Of a stretch of DNA of 64,000 nucleotides, positions 1-6,628 are shown piece after piece. The stretch is taken from NCBI GenBank assembly GCA_964399165.1, contig CAYNPO010000008.1, positions 62,001-126,000 on the forward strand, read 5' to 3'. The position numbers and the translations under genes were made by a program. Below the pieces are notes generated by a model. It had not been told where the DNA came from. It was given only the letters and a program-made list of their open reading frames with translations, and did not search any database. The first letter of the stretch is position 1; the number at the start of each line of letters is the position of its first letter. The stretch is from UBA6144 sp964399165. Lineage in GTDB: Bacteria; Bdellovibrionota; Bacteriovoracia; Bacteriovoracales; Bacteriovoracaceae.

Positions 1-2
1 AA

Positions 3-1241
3 AACGCCAAGCTCTTCGCCAAGGCCCAGGACGCCAACCGGGCCAAAAGTTCTTTCCTGGCGAACATGAGCCACGAGGTGCGCACGCCCCTGGGCGCCAT
101 GCTGGGCTTCGCCGAGCTTGCCCTGGAGGATCCCGAACTCTCGGAACAGCAGCGCCAACACCTCACCACCATCATGCGCAACGGGCAGCTCCTGCTGCGG
201 ATCGTGGACGAGGTGCTCGATCTGGCGAAAGTGGAGTCGGCGCACCTGAGCGTGGAAGAGAGCGACTTCTCCCTCTCCAAGCTCATCAGCGACGTGGAAA
301 GCCTGCTCGCGCTCAAGGCCGGCCAAAAAGGCCTGCGCCTGCGGGTGAAAACCCTCGGCGAGGTTCCCGCGGCCGTGCGCACCGATCCCCAGCGCCTGCG
401 CCAAATCCTCATCAACATGGTGGGGAACGCCATCAAGTTCACGGAGGTGGGCGAAGTGCGCTTGGAGATCGCCTGCCATCCCGACGGCAAGGGACATGGC
501 CAATTGGAGTTCACCGTCATCGACACCGGCATCGGCATCCCCACGCGGGAGGCGGAAAAGCTCTTCCACCCCTTCGTCCAGGCCGACGCCACCATGGCCA
601 GGCGCTACGGGGGCACCGGGTTGGGGCTCTTCCTCTCGCGCAAGTTGGCGCGGCTTCTGGGCGGCGACGTGGAGCTGGTCTCCAGCGAACCCGGCAAAGG
701 CAGCCGCTTCCGCATCACACTGCACGTGGGACTCCCTCCCGCCCTCGTCTCCACCGCCCTGTCCGCGCGGCAGCCTTTCCGTCCCCTCACCGGCAACGTG
801 CTGGTGGTGGACGACTCCCACGAAAACCGCGTGTTGGTGGAGGCCTTCCTGCGTCACATGGGCGTGCGCTCGCAAGTGGCCTCCGACGGCCGGCGGGGCG
901 TGGATAAAGCGCTGGAGGGCGGCTTCGACCTCGTGCTCATGGACTTGCAGATGCCAGTGATGGACGGTTTTGAGGCCCTGGAGATCCTGCGCCAGCGCGG
1001 GTATACCGGTCCCGTGGTGGCACTCACCGCCCACGCGATGAAAGGAGACCGCGAGCGCTGCTTGGAAAGCGGGTTCGACGACTACCTCTGCAAGCCCATA
1101 AACCGGCAAGCCCTGGAGGAATGCCTTTCCACTTACCTCTCCCCCGCTTCTTCCTTGGACAACGACGCCACCCGTGGCTATGATGGCTCATGGCCACCTC
1201 CCCCCGCGTCGGCAAAGTCGATCCGACCATCGCCGCATTGA
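3..1241 (+). CDS. Hybrid histidine kinase, C-terminal part (partial, starts before window)
   Basis: The reading frame is open from the first bases, so the N-terminal sensor part lies outside the window. Visible in order: a HisKA H-box (FLANMSHEVRTPLG, phosphoacceptor His near residue 24 of the fragment), a HATPase domain with N-box (NMVGNAIKF), G1 (DTGIGIP) and G2 (GGTGLGL), and a C-terminal receiver domain with acidic pair (VVDDS), phosphoacceptor Asp in LVLMDLQMP and the conserved Lys in LCKPI. This is the standard layout of a hybrid sensor kinase that autophosphorylates and passes phosphate to its own receiver. Signal input and location cannot be judged. The stop overlaps an in-frame ATG of the next gene. 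Confidence 0.95.
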   Translation, partial: NAKLFAKAQDANRAKSSFLANMSHEVRTPLGAMLGFAELALEDPELSEQQRQHLTTIMRNGQLLLRIVDEVLDLAKVESAHLSVEESDFSLSKLISDVESLLALKAGQKGLRLRVKTLGEVPAAVRTDPQRLRQILINMVGNAIKFTEVGEVRLEIACHPDGKGHGQLEFTVIDTGIGIPTREAEKLFHPFVQADATMARRYGGTGLGLFLSRKLARLLGGDVELVSSEPGKGSRFRITLHVGLPPALVSTALSARQPFRPLTGNVLVVDDSHENRVLVEAFLRHMGVRSQVASDGRRGVDKALEGGFDLVLMDLQMPVMDGFEALEILRQRGYTGPVVALTAHAMKGDRERCLESGFDDYLCKPINRQALEECLSTYLSPASSLDNDATRGYDGSWPPPPASAKSIRPSPH

Positions 1242-1495
1242 TGACCACCATGCTGCCCGGACTGGGCCAACTCATGCGCGGACGCCCCATGCCCGGGGTG
1301 TTGTGGGCCTTTTTCGTCGGCTTTGGTTACCTGGCTTTCCTGTGGGCCGGCATCGCCCTCCATGTCCTCTGCATCCTGGACGCCGGACTGGCCAACCGCG
1401 AAGGTGACCTGCCCCTCTCCAAAAATCCCGCTTGGTGGGGCGCCCTGGCCCTGGTGGTGGCTCTCGCCGCTTACCTTCTGTACCGGAACCTCTAG
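1190..1495 (+). CDS. Small integral membrane protein, TM2/DUF5683-like
   Basis: A 101-aa protein with two or three hydrophobic segments and the motif LPGLGQLMRGRP near the N terminus. That motif resembles the PGLGQ-y-G signature of TM2/DUF5683-type small membrane proteins, whose function is generally unknown. The start is uncertain. The ATG at 1190 overlaps the kinase gene by 52 bases. A second in-frame ATG at 1241 overlaps the kinase stop as TGATG, which would fit translational coupling and still leave the PGLGQ motif intact. Neither start has a strong Shine-Dalgarno sequence. Confidence 0.65.
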   Translation: MATSPRVGKVDPTIAALMTTMLPGLGQLMRGRPMPGVLWAFFVGFGYLAFLWAGIALHVLCILDAGLANREGDLPLSKNPAWWGALALVVALAAYLLYRNL

Positions 1496-1575
1496 CGTTT
1501 TTTGCCTCCCGCGCCCTGTCTTGCGCCCACCCCGCTTCCCCCTAGGATGGTAGTAACCTTTGAAGGAGGACTCTC

Positions 1576-1845
1576 ATGTCAAAATGGACCGCTCAAGTAC
1601 AGGTCAAATGGACCAAAGACGCACCCGTGAACGAGAACTGGAACTGGCTCAAAAAGTGGAAAGAAGTGAAGTGGGCCGCCTCCACCATGGGCGAATGGGA
1701 CATGGTCCTATGGGTGGACGTGAAGACCCCGGAAGAGCTGGAGAAGTTCGTCCACGACAAGCTGTGGGCGAAGAAATGGGTCTCCGATACCAAGTCGACT
1801 TGGACGAAGGAAGTTTGGAACAACTGGGGCAAAAAAGCGGCGTGA
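1576..1845 (+). CDS. Tryptophan-rich small protein, possibly a Lrp/AsnC ligand-domain-like (RAM/ACT) fold
   Basis: An 89-aa protein preceded by a strong ribosome binding site (GAAGGAGG, 6-8 bases before the ATG). Thirteen of its 89 residues are Trp, far above normal, and it is also rich in Lys. There is no signal peptide or membrane segment. Order of elements: a short beta strand (TAQVQVKW), a helix (NWNWLKKWKEV), a strand (GEWDMVLWVDV), then a helix beginning TPEELEKFVHDKL. This beta-alpha-beta pattern with a 'gyWDmvl-v-v-tpeelekFv' core recalls the C-terminal ligand-binding domain of Lrp/AsnC regulators without the DNA-binding half. The family assignment is by eye and tentative. Confidence 0.75.
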   Translation: MSKWTAQVQVKWTKDAPVNENWNWLKKWKEVKWAASTMGEWDMVLWVDVKTPEELEKFVHDKLWAKKWVSDTKSTWTKEVWNNWGKKAA

Positions 1846-1855
1846 GCCGCCTCCC

Positions 1856-2320
1856 CTATCTCGGCGGAATAGAATCGGGGAAGTTGGCGTTCACCCACCT
1901 CACCACGTCCCCCCGGCTCATTCCCCTCGCCCGCAAGGTGTCTTCCACGCGGGCCAGCGTTCGTAGGGCGCTGGCCCGCTTACCTTGGCACCATAGGTCC
2001 GTGAGGGGAGCTTGGCGCAGGCATGCCTCGGTATCGGGCCGCAGGAGACACTGTCCCAAGGAGTGATCCCGGCATTTCTCGTCCTCCAGCTTGAACATCT
2101 GCAAGGCGTATTCAACCAACACCATCAGCAGCGGGGCGCAGCCAGGGGAGAACGCGGCGCTCTTCCAGGCCACGCAGCGGGGAAAGACTTCCGCCGCCAC
2201 GTAGCCTCTGTCCTGGCACTCCCGCCGGACCTCGTTGAGGCACACCTGGGTCGTTTGAGCGTGGGCCGTTGACACGACCAGCCAGGCGAAGCAGAACAAT
2301 CTTGCTATGATCGGGAGCAT
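1856..2320 (-). CDS. Secreted hypothetical protein, Cys-rich
   Basis: A 154-aa protein with a signal peptide (MLPIIARLFCFAWLVVSTAHA, then QTTQ) and about nine Cys in the mature part, suggesting disulfides in the periplasm. The ATG at 2320 was chosen because it begins the signal peptide and has GAAAGGA just upstream; an upstream in-frame start would add a charged stretch of 12 residues. No family is recognised. The start lies head to head with the lipoprotein gene on the other strand, overlapping by two bases, so each promoter would have to lie inside the other gene. Confidence 0.65.
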   Translation of the reverse strand: MLPIIARLFCFAWLVVSTAHAQTTQVCLNEVRRECQDRGYVAAEVFPRCVAWKSAAFSPGCAPLLMVLVEYALQMFKLEDEKCRDHSLGQCLLRPDTEACLRQAPLTDLWCQGKRASALRTLARVEDTLRARGMSRGDVVRWVNANFPDSIPPR

Positions 2321-3347
2321 GTCTTCCTTTCTCGGGTTTTCTTTAGTCTTTCTCATCCTGAGCGGATGTCAAGGTTGGCGGCCCCGGGTGGCACCCACCA
2401 CCCATTTCCTGGGCAACTGCCGCATCTACGACCATGACCTCAAACTTCTGAGGGCCCTTCCCCACGGGCACTTGTGCCTCCCCCTCGATGATGGTTCTTA
2501 CCTGTCGTCCAGCCTCACCGCACTCACCCGCTACTCCCCCGAGGGCGAGCGGCTTTGGGCCATACCCGGTCATTACCACCACCAGCTTCGCCTGGACGGG
2601 GACGCGTTCTTGGCCCTCAAGGAAGAAATTCATCGGTTCGGGGAAGTCTCCTACAAGTACGACGTGGTCGAGCGGCGACGGCACGGGGACGGCGGCTTGA
2701 TCGCGCGGTTCTCCTTCCGCGACCACGCCGACCAACTGAAAAAACACAGTCGTCCCCGCGGGCTCGCAGTGGCGCTCCCGACATCCGAGTCTGCCTGGCG
2801 TCCCGAGGCCGGGGACTTGGAGTTCACCCACGCCAATGCCATCGACGTGATCCCACCCGGACTTCGCGCGCATTACGGTGATGGCCACTATCTCGTGACC
2901 GACGCGCTGACACTCACGTGTTTGGTACTGGACGAAACTCTCCAGCGCATCACCCACAGTTTCTCCCCGGACTTCGGCGAATACCGCTTCACTTTCATGC
3001 ATGACTGCCAGCCGGAGGGAAAGGGAGGCTGGTTGGTCTACCATAACCGTTATGGGGCCAACCAAACGGACAGTTTCTTCGAAGTCTGGCGCTTCAACGC
3101 TGCTGGCAAGGGAGAAATCGTCTTTCCGCGGAGGGAGCGCGACCGCGTGGATGCGACCTTCTCCGGAGGAGTTCACCACCTTCCCGATGGTAGATATGTG
3201 TTCGTGGGAACCCGGAGCGATTCTGCTGTGCTTGGATTTTTCGATGAGGCCGGCGAGATCCTCAGGCAAGTGCGCGTGCCCCACATGGTTCAGGACTTGA
3301 AGGCCCGGAACCTCAGCCGATTCCTTTCCCTTAATGGCCTGCGATGA
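2319..3347 (+). CDS. Lipoprotein with arylsulfotransferase (ASST)-like beta-propeller
   Basis: A 342-aa protein. The N terminus is a lipoprotein signal with lipobox LILSGC (Cys near residue 16), so it is probably membrane-anchored in the envelope. Motifs along the chain resemble the ASST/PQQ-type propeller family: HHQLRLDGD, FTHANAIDV, GHYLVTDALT, FMHDCQP, NRYGANQTDSFFEVWRF and HHLPDGRYVFVG. These include the His positions expected for bacterial aryl sulfate sulfotransferases. Whether it transfers sulfate is unproven. The next gene starts about 10 bases downstream, so the two probably form an operon. An alternative ATG at 2307 would add four residues. Confidence 0.65.
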   Translation: MSSFLGFSLVFLILSGCQGWRPRVAPTTHFLGNCRIYDHDLKLLRALPHGHLCLPLDDGSYLSSSLTALTRYSPEGERLWAIPGHYHHQLRLDGDAFLALKEEIHRFGEVSYKYDVVERRRHGDGGLIARFSFRDHADQLKKHSRPRGLAVALPTSESAWRPEAGDLEFTHANAIDVIPPGLRAHYGDGHYLVTDALTLTCLVLDETLQRITHSFSPDFGEYRFTFMHDCQPEGKGGWLVYHNRYGANQTDSFFEVWRFNAAGKGEIVFPRRERDRVDATFSGGVHHLPDGRYVFVGTRSDSAVLGFFDEAGEILRQVRVPHMVQDLKARNLSRFLSLNGLR

Positions 3348-3357
3348 AGGAGCGTCC

Positions 3358-4218
3358 GTGAACATGGTCCTGTGGAGCTTGTTTTTGATCGCCGGCGGGG
3401 CGAGCGCGTCCCCCTCAATGAATGGCATCGAACTTGGCCAATACGGCGACTTCACCAAAGAATGGCGCCTGGTGACGGTGCGCCACCGCAAAGACACCGG
3501 CGAGATGCGTTTCACTTACGCCAATCCCTTGGCGTGGAAGGCGCTCCAGGCCCGGGCGGCCTACCCTGACGGCGCCGTCTTCGCCAAAATCGGGTACAAG
3601 ACGGGATCAGATCCGGCCTTCGACAGTTCCATCGTTCCTTCCGGCGCCCGGCGCTATCAGTACATGGTGCGGGACTCGAAACGCTATAAGGATACCGGTG
3701 GGTGGGGATACGCCGTTTTCAAGGCCGATGGCGAACTCTTCCAAGACGAGGATGTCCCCACCCAGACCCTGTCCTGCCATGCCTGCCATGAAATCGTCCC
3801 GGAGCGCCACTACGTGTTCTCCTCGCCCATCGAGTTCGCGCCCTTCGCCAAGGACGTCGATCCCATCCCGTCCCGGGGAGTGTCTTGGACGGAGCTCCCC
3901 CCCAAGTCCTGGAAGAAAGTTTTGGCCGCCGCGCTCCCCCGGGGGCAGCGGCAACTGCAGATCATCGACGGTAAGGTGCGCAGTTATTTTTTCGGGGGCA
4001 CCCTGGACGAGGTCACCCCCCTCTTGCTCAACCGCCTCAAGCTGAAACCCTCCATCGCCGCGGGGTTCGTCTCGCTTGATCAGGAGACCTTCAAGCTGGC
4101 GTGGATGGAGGCGGGGAAGGAATGTTCCGAGGGGCAGATGAGCTTCCGTGTCGTGGAGCGACGGCGGGATTGGCCCGACAGCCTCAAAACTCCCCGGACA
4201 TCCCGTATCTGCTACTGA
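3358..4218 (+). CDS. Secreted cytochrome P460-like protein with CxxCH haem motif
   Basis: A 286-aa protein with an N-terminal hydrophobic export signal (NMVLWSLFLIAGGASA) and a single haem c attachment motif, CHACH, near residue 140. The surrounding pattern (RRYQYMVRDSKRY, GGWGYAVF, LSCHACHE, HYVFSSP) matches the cytochrome P460 domain, whose members oxidise hydroxylamine or are of unknown redox role. The domain fills the N-terminal two thirds; the C-terminal third is unassigned. The start is GTG at 3358 with AAGGAG five bases upstream; ATG at 3364 is a close alternative. It follows the ASST-like lipoprotein gene closely. The 3' end overlaps the convergent gene by seven bases. Confidence 0.7.
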   Translation: MNMVLWSLFLIAGGASASPSMNGIELGQYGDFTKEWRLVTVRHRKDTGEMRFTYANPLAWKALQARAAYPDGAVFAKIGYKTGSDPAFDSSIVPSGARRYQYMVRDSKRYKDTGGWGYAVFKADGELFQDEDVPTQTLSCHACHEIVPERHYVFSSPIEFAPFAKDVDPIPSRGVSWTELPPKSWKKVLAAALPRGQRQLQIIDGKVRSYFFGGTLDEVTPLLLNRLKLKPSIAAGFVSLDQETFKLAWMEAGKECSEGQMSFRVVERRRDWPDSLKTPRTSRICY

Positions 4219-4682
4219 GCGCAGACGATCTCCCCGTCCCGCGGAGTCGGCAACCCCGTGGTGGTGCTCTCCCATAACAAGCCTTGGGAAGGGCAGTAGC
4301 GCCATCGCCGGACCGACCAGCCCTGGGCATCAGTGCCGTGGCATCCGGCCCAATCCGGTGGGTGGGCCGCACGGGCGGCCACGTAGTCGGGCCGCACTTC
4401 CTCCAGGCATTTTTCCCGTGGCGTCCGCTCACCGGTGTAGGGGTCCACGTCGTCCTGGAAAAGCGCCAGGTAGGCGCGTTTGCGTCTCTCGAGGGCCTGC
4501 TCAGCGGCAGTGGCAGGCACCGTGAACGAGGACCAGCGCACTTCCTGGCCCCCCGTAAGCAAGGTTCGCCCTTCGTGCGGCTCCAAGGCAACGTCTCCGT
4601 CCTCCATGCGCAAGAGCGTGGGGGAACGGGCACAGGCCAACGCCAACGTTGAGAGCAGCCACACCTTGAAGAAGAGCGGCAC
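4212..4682 (-). CDS. Lipoprotein of unknown function
   Basis: A 156-aa protein. GTG at 4682 is preferred because AGGA lies six bases upstream and it gives a compact lipoprotein signal (VPLFFKVWLLSTLALAC, lipobox LALAC). A TTG start at 4712 would overlap the upstream gene and lacks such a site. The mature part contains EEVRPDYVAARAAHPPDWAGCHG and a short C-terminal domain with three Cys. No family is recognised. It lies 17 bases downstream of the 4700-5116 gene on the same strand, so the two are probably co-transcribed, and it ends tail to tail with the P460-like gene. Confidence 0.65.
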   Translation of the reverse strand: MPLFFKVWLLSTLALACARSPTLLRMEDGDVALEPHEGRTLLTGGQEVRWSSFTVPATAAEQALERRKRAYLALFQDDVDPYTGERTPREKCLEEVRPDYVAARAAHPPDWAGCHGTDAQGWSVRRWRYCPSQGLLWESTTTGLPTPRDGEIVCAQ

Positions 4683-4699
4683 TACTGTTCCTGCCGCGC

Positions 4700-5116
4700 T
4701 CAGGGACGGCAAATCACTTCACGGGTGCTGTTGCCGCTCATGAGGCTCACAGCGCTGAAGGTGACCTCCGCTTCGAAGCGCTGACCGGCGCGCAGGGCCT
4801 CGAACTCTTCCCCCTCCACCACCAACAGCACGGAATCATCAGCTCCCTCGAACTCCACGCCGGCAGCGAGGGTGGACTCGGTCAAGGTGACCGGAGCAGT
4901 CAAGGTTCCGAGACGATCGACGCCATTGCGGCCGGTGACCACCACGTTGCGCATGAGGCCCACGGCCCCGGCGCGGTTCTCGCTCAGCTCCAAACTGAAG
5001 CTGATGCGGGCAGCGCCGAAGGCTGCGGCCCCGATGTCGAACTTCGTCTCACAACGGTAGTCGGTGGCGAGCGCGGACAGACTGGTGAAAAACGCGAGGA
5101 CGGCGAGGGTTTTCAT
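4700..5116 (-). CDS. Secreted hypothetical protein
   Basis: A 138-aa protein with a clear signal peptide (MKTLAVLAFFTSLSALA, then TDYRC) and AGGAG seven bases before the ATG. The mature part is mostly beta-strand-like and has two Cys, one near each end (YRCET and VICRP), which could pair. No family is recognised. It heads a two-gene minus-strand unit with the lipoprotein gene downstream. Confidence 0.75.
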   Translation of the reverse strand: MKTLAVLAFFTSLSALATDYRCETKFDIGAAAFGAARISFSLELSENRAGAVGLMRNVVVTGRNGVDRLGTLTAPVTLTESTLAAGVEFEGADDSVLLVVEGEEFEALRAGQRFEAEVTFSAVSLMSGNSTREVICRP

Positions 5117-5222
5117 CGGGATGCTCCTGTTGGGCGCACCCTAGCCCAAGTCCCCCTGGCTGGGCGTGATTCCGGTAAATTATTCAGGGAGTCCTGGCCA
5201 TTTCGGGCCACCCGCCCTGTCC

Positions 5223-5241
5223 AAAAAGCCCCTCCGGGGCT
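5223..5241 (-). terminator. Possible minus-strand terminator hairpin in front of the tRNA
   Basis: The 6-bp stem AGCCCC/GGGGCT with a 3-base loop is followed, on the minus strand, by five T residues. No minus-strand gene lies immediately to its right, so it may block antisense transcription or be fortuitous. It abuts the proposed tRNA -10 element. Confidence 0.35.
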
Positions 5242-5246
5242 ATAGT
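5241..5246 (+). promoter_or_regulatory. Probable -10 element of the tRNA-Gly promoter
   Basis: TATAGT lies ten bases before the mature tRNA 5' end, the distance expected for a sigma70 -10 box. No good -35 box is seen at 17 bp. Confidence 0.45.
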
Positions 5247-5255
5247 GGCGGGCGT

Positions 5256-5331
5256 GCGGGCTTAGCTCAGTTGGTAGAGCGCGACCTTCCCAAGGTCGAG
5301 GCCGAGGGTTCGAACCCCTTAGCCCGCTCCA
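5256..5331 (+). tRNA. tRNA-Gly (anticodon CCC)
   Basis: A full cloverleaf can be drawn by hand. The acceptor stem is GCGGGCT/AGCCCGC, the D arm is GCTC-AGTTGGTA-GAGC, and the anticodon stem CGACC/GGTCG holds the loop TTCCCAA, giving anticodon CCC. The T arm is GAGGG-TTCGAAC-CCCTT and the 3' CCA is encoded. It reads glycine GGG codons. A T-rich run follows directly. Confidence 0.95.
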
Positions 5332-5447
5332 TTCTTTTTTGATTCAGCACAACCATTCCACCGCTCCTTCATGAGGAGCCGCGGTGCCTTTGCTAGCGTT
5401 GGCCTAACTATCCATGAGGATGGTGCTTGATCAACCAGGAGGATCTT

Positions 5448-5579
5448 ATGGCCATGCAACGTCGCAGTTCTTCTTCCCGCCGCTCCCGCTCATCCGGCAG
5501 CTCTTCCAGCAACACTTCAGGGCGCTCGTCCGGCCGTTCTTCCGGACGCTCCAGCGGCGGCCGCTCTTCTAACCGCTGA
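5448..5579 (+). CDS. Ser/Arg/Gly-rich mini-protein (43 aa)
   Basis: A short frame with near-consensus AGGAGG five bases before the ATG and a strong terminator hairpin directly after its stop, so it looks like a complete independent gene despite its size. The product is almost only Ser, Arg and Gly with repeats of the type SSGR/RSSG, is strongly basic and is predicted disordered. Basic low-complexity peptides of this kind may bind nucleic acid, but nothing proves it. A second mini-gene of the same layout (low-complexity peptide plus hairpin) lies at 13333. Confidence 0.7.
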   Translation: MAMQRRSSSSRRSRSSGSSSSNTSGRSSGRSSGRSSGGRSSNR

Positions 5580-5586
5580 GCCGACG

Positions 5587-5613
5587 GGCCCGCGGTCTCC
5601 CCGCGGGCCTTTC
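5587..5613 (+). terminator. Rho-independent terminator after the SRG-rich mini-gene
   Basis: A 9-bp perfect stem (GGCCCGCGG/CCGCGGGCC) with a 5-base loop is followed by TTTC. It begins eight bases after the mini-gene stop. Confidence 0.8.
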
Positions 5614-5712
5614 AAAGCCCTTTGCCCTCAATCGCACAGAAATCCCGCCTTTACCTCTCGGGAACTCCCATCTCTTCAAGCCTGCCCCTGACCAGCCGAA
5701 AAGAAACCTGGC

Positions 5713-6612
5713 ATGCGTACTGGGTTGATCCTCACGATAACCTCCCTTTTCTGGCTGCTTCCTGCCTTTGCGCAGGAGATACGCCTTTTTCAATCTGACG
5801 GTGCGCAAGTTGCCAACTATGACGAGCTACTGGCCCGCCTCGCCCCTGGACAGACCTTGGCTTTCCCTGATGGGGAGCAGTTTGTTGTGGTGGAAAAATT
5901 GGGAGAGGGTCACACGAGCCAAGTCTGGCGTGTCTCTCAGACAGGGGGCACACAAGAAGTAGCGCTACGACTGCCGTTGAGGTCTGGCCTCTACCGAGGA
6001 GGGCCCACTCGTTACGTAGATTTCTTGAATGAGACGCTCGACGGGTATGCGCCGTTGCGAGAGCAAGGCATTCCCACCGTGCGGGTGCGGGGTGGGGTGC
6101 GCAGTCAGTATGTTGTCACAGACGTTGTACCACACCGGATCAGTGCCCGTCGTTTCCTGCACAGCCTCGAGGATCGCTCGGCGCTACGCCGGCGTGGTAT
6201 CACGCGTGCAATGGTACCGGAAATGGAAGAGGCCTTGGTCCGCTTCGCGTCCACCACGGCCCCCTTCTCGAAAATAGGCGATTTCAAGGCAGATCAAATT
6301 GTCTACGACACCTCGACACGCCAATGGATCCTGCTGGATTGGACCTCACATCATAGGCCACTGGAAGCCGGAATTGACCGAAGTTACGTTGGGGTGTTCG
6401 GGGACAATTTCACGAATCTAGAGCTTTCACCCCGCGCGAGAACGCTAGTAGGACGCTTGCAAGGAGCCGTCACGGACGCGATACTTGGCCCCGTCCGCCC
6501 TGAAGACGGAGTTCCTCCCGCCCGTGTCTCGCCCACAGCGCGTCCCGCTTTCGCCCAAAGTTGCCTAGCAAGGCTCATGTCCCTGTTCGCGAACCCCGTC
6601 GGCGCTCGCTGA
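5713..6612 (+). CDS. Exported protein-kinase-like protein
   Basis: A 299-aa protein starting with a signal peptide (LILTITSLFWLLPAFA, cut near residue 20). The mature part carries protein-kinase signatures: a glycine-rich loop (LGEGHTSQV, residues 63-71), a VAxK-like strand in which the Lys is Arg (VALRL, R86), a hinge-like stretch (SQYVVTDVV, 131-139), a catalytic-loop-like stretch GDFKADQIVYD (189-199; D190, K192, Q195 in the Asn place) and LLDW (D209 in the DFG place). It is thus kinase-fold, with the ATP-anchoring Lys replaced and the HRD motif reduced. It could be an active atypical kinase or a pseudokinase, located outside the cytoplasm. Its base composition looks less GC-rich than its neighbours. 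The ribosome site is weak. Confidence 0.7.
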   Translation: MRTGLILTITSLFWLLPAFAQEIRLFQSDGAQVANYDELLARLAPGQTLAFPDGEQFVVVEKLGEGHTSQVWRVSQTGGTQEVALRLPLRSGLYRGGPTRYVDFLNETLDGYAPLREQGIPTVRVRGGVRSQYVVTDVVPHRISARRFLHSLEDRSALRRRGITRAMVPEMEEALVRFASTTAPFSKIGDFKADQIVYDTSTRQWILLDWTSHHRPLEAGIDRSYVGVFGDNFTNLELSPRARTLVGRLQGAVTDAILGPVRPEDGVPPARVSPTARPAFAQSCLARLMSLFANPVGAR

Positions 6613-6628
6613 GGAAGAATTTCGCCCC

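Noticed and set aside
2343..3515. Minus-strand frame of 390 codons
   Set aside because: Antisense of the ASST-like lipoprotein gene; no ribosome site and no motifs.
5332..5340. T run after the tRNA as a terminator
   Set aside because: There is no hairpin before the T run apart from the tRNA itself, so it was not called as a separate terminator.
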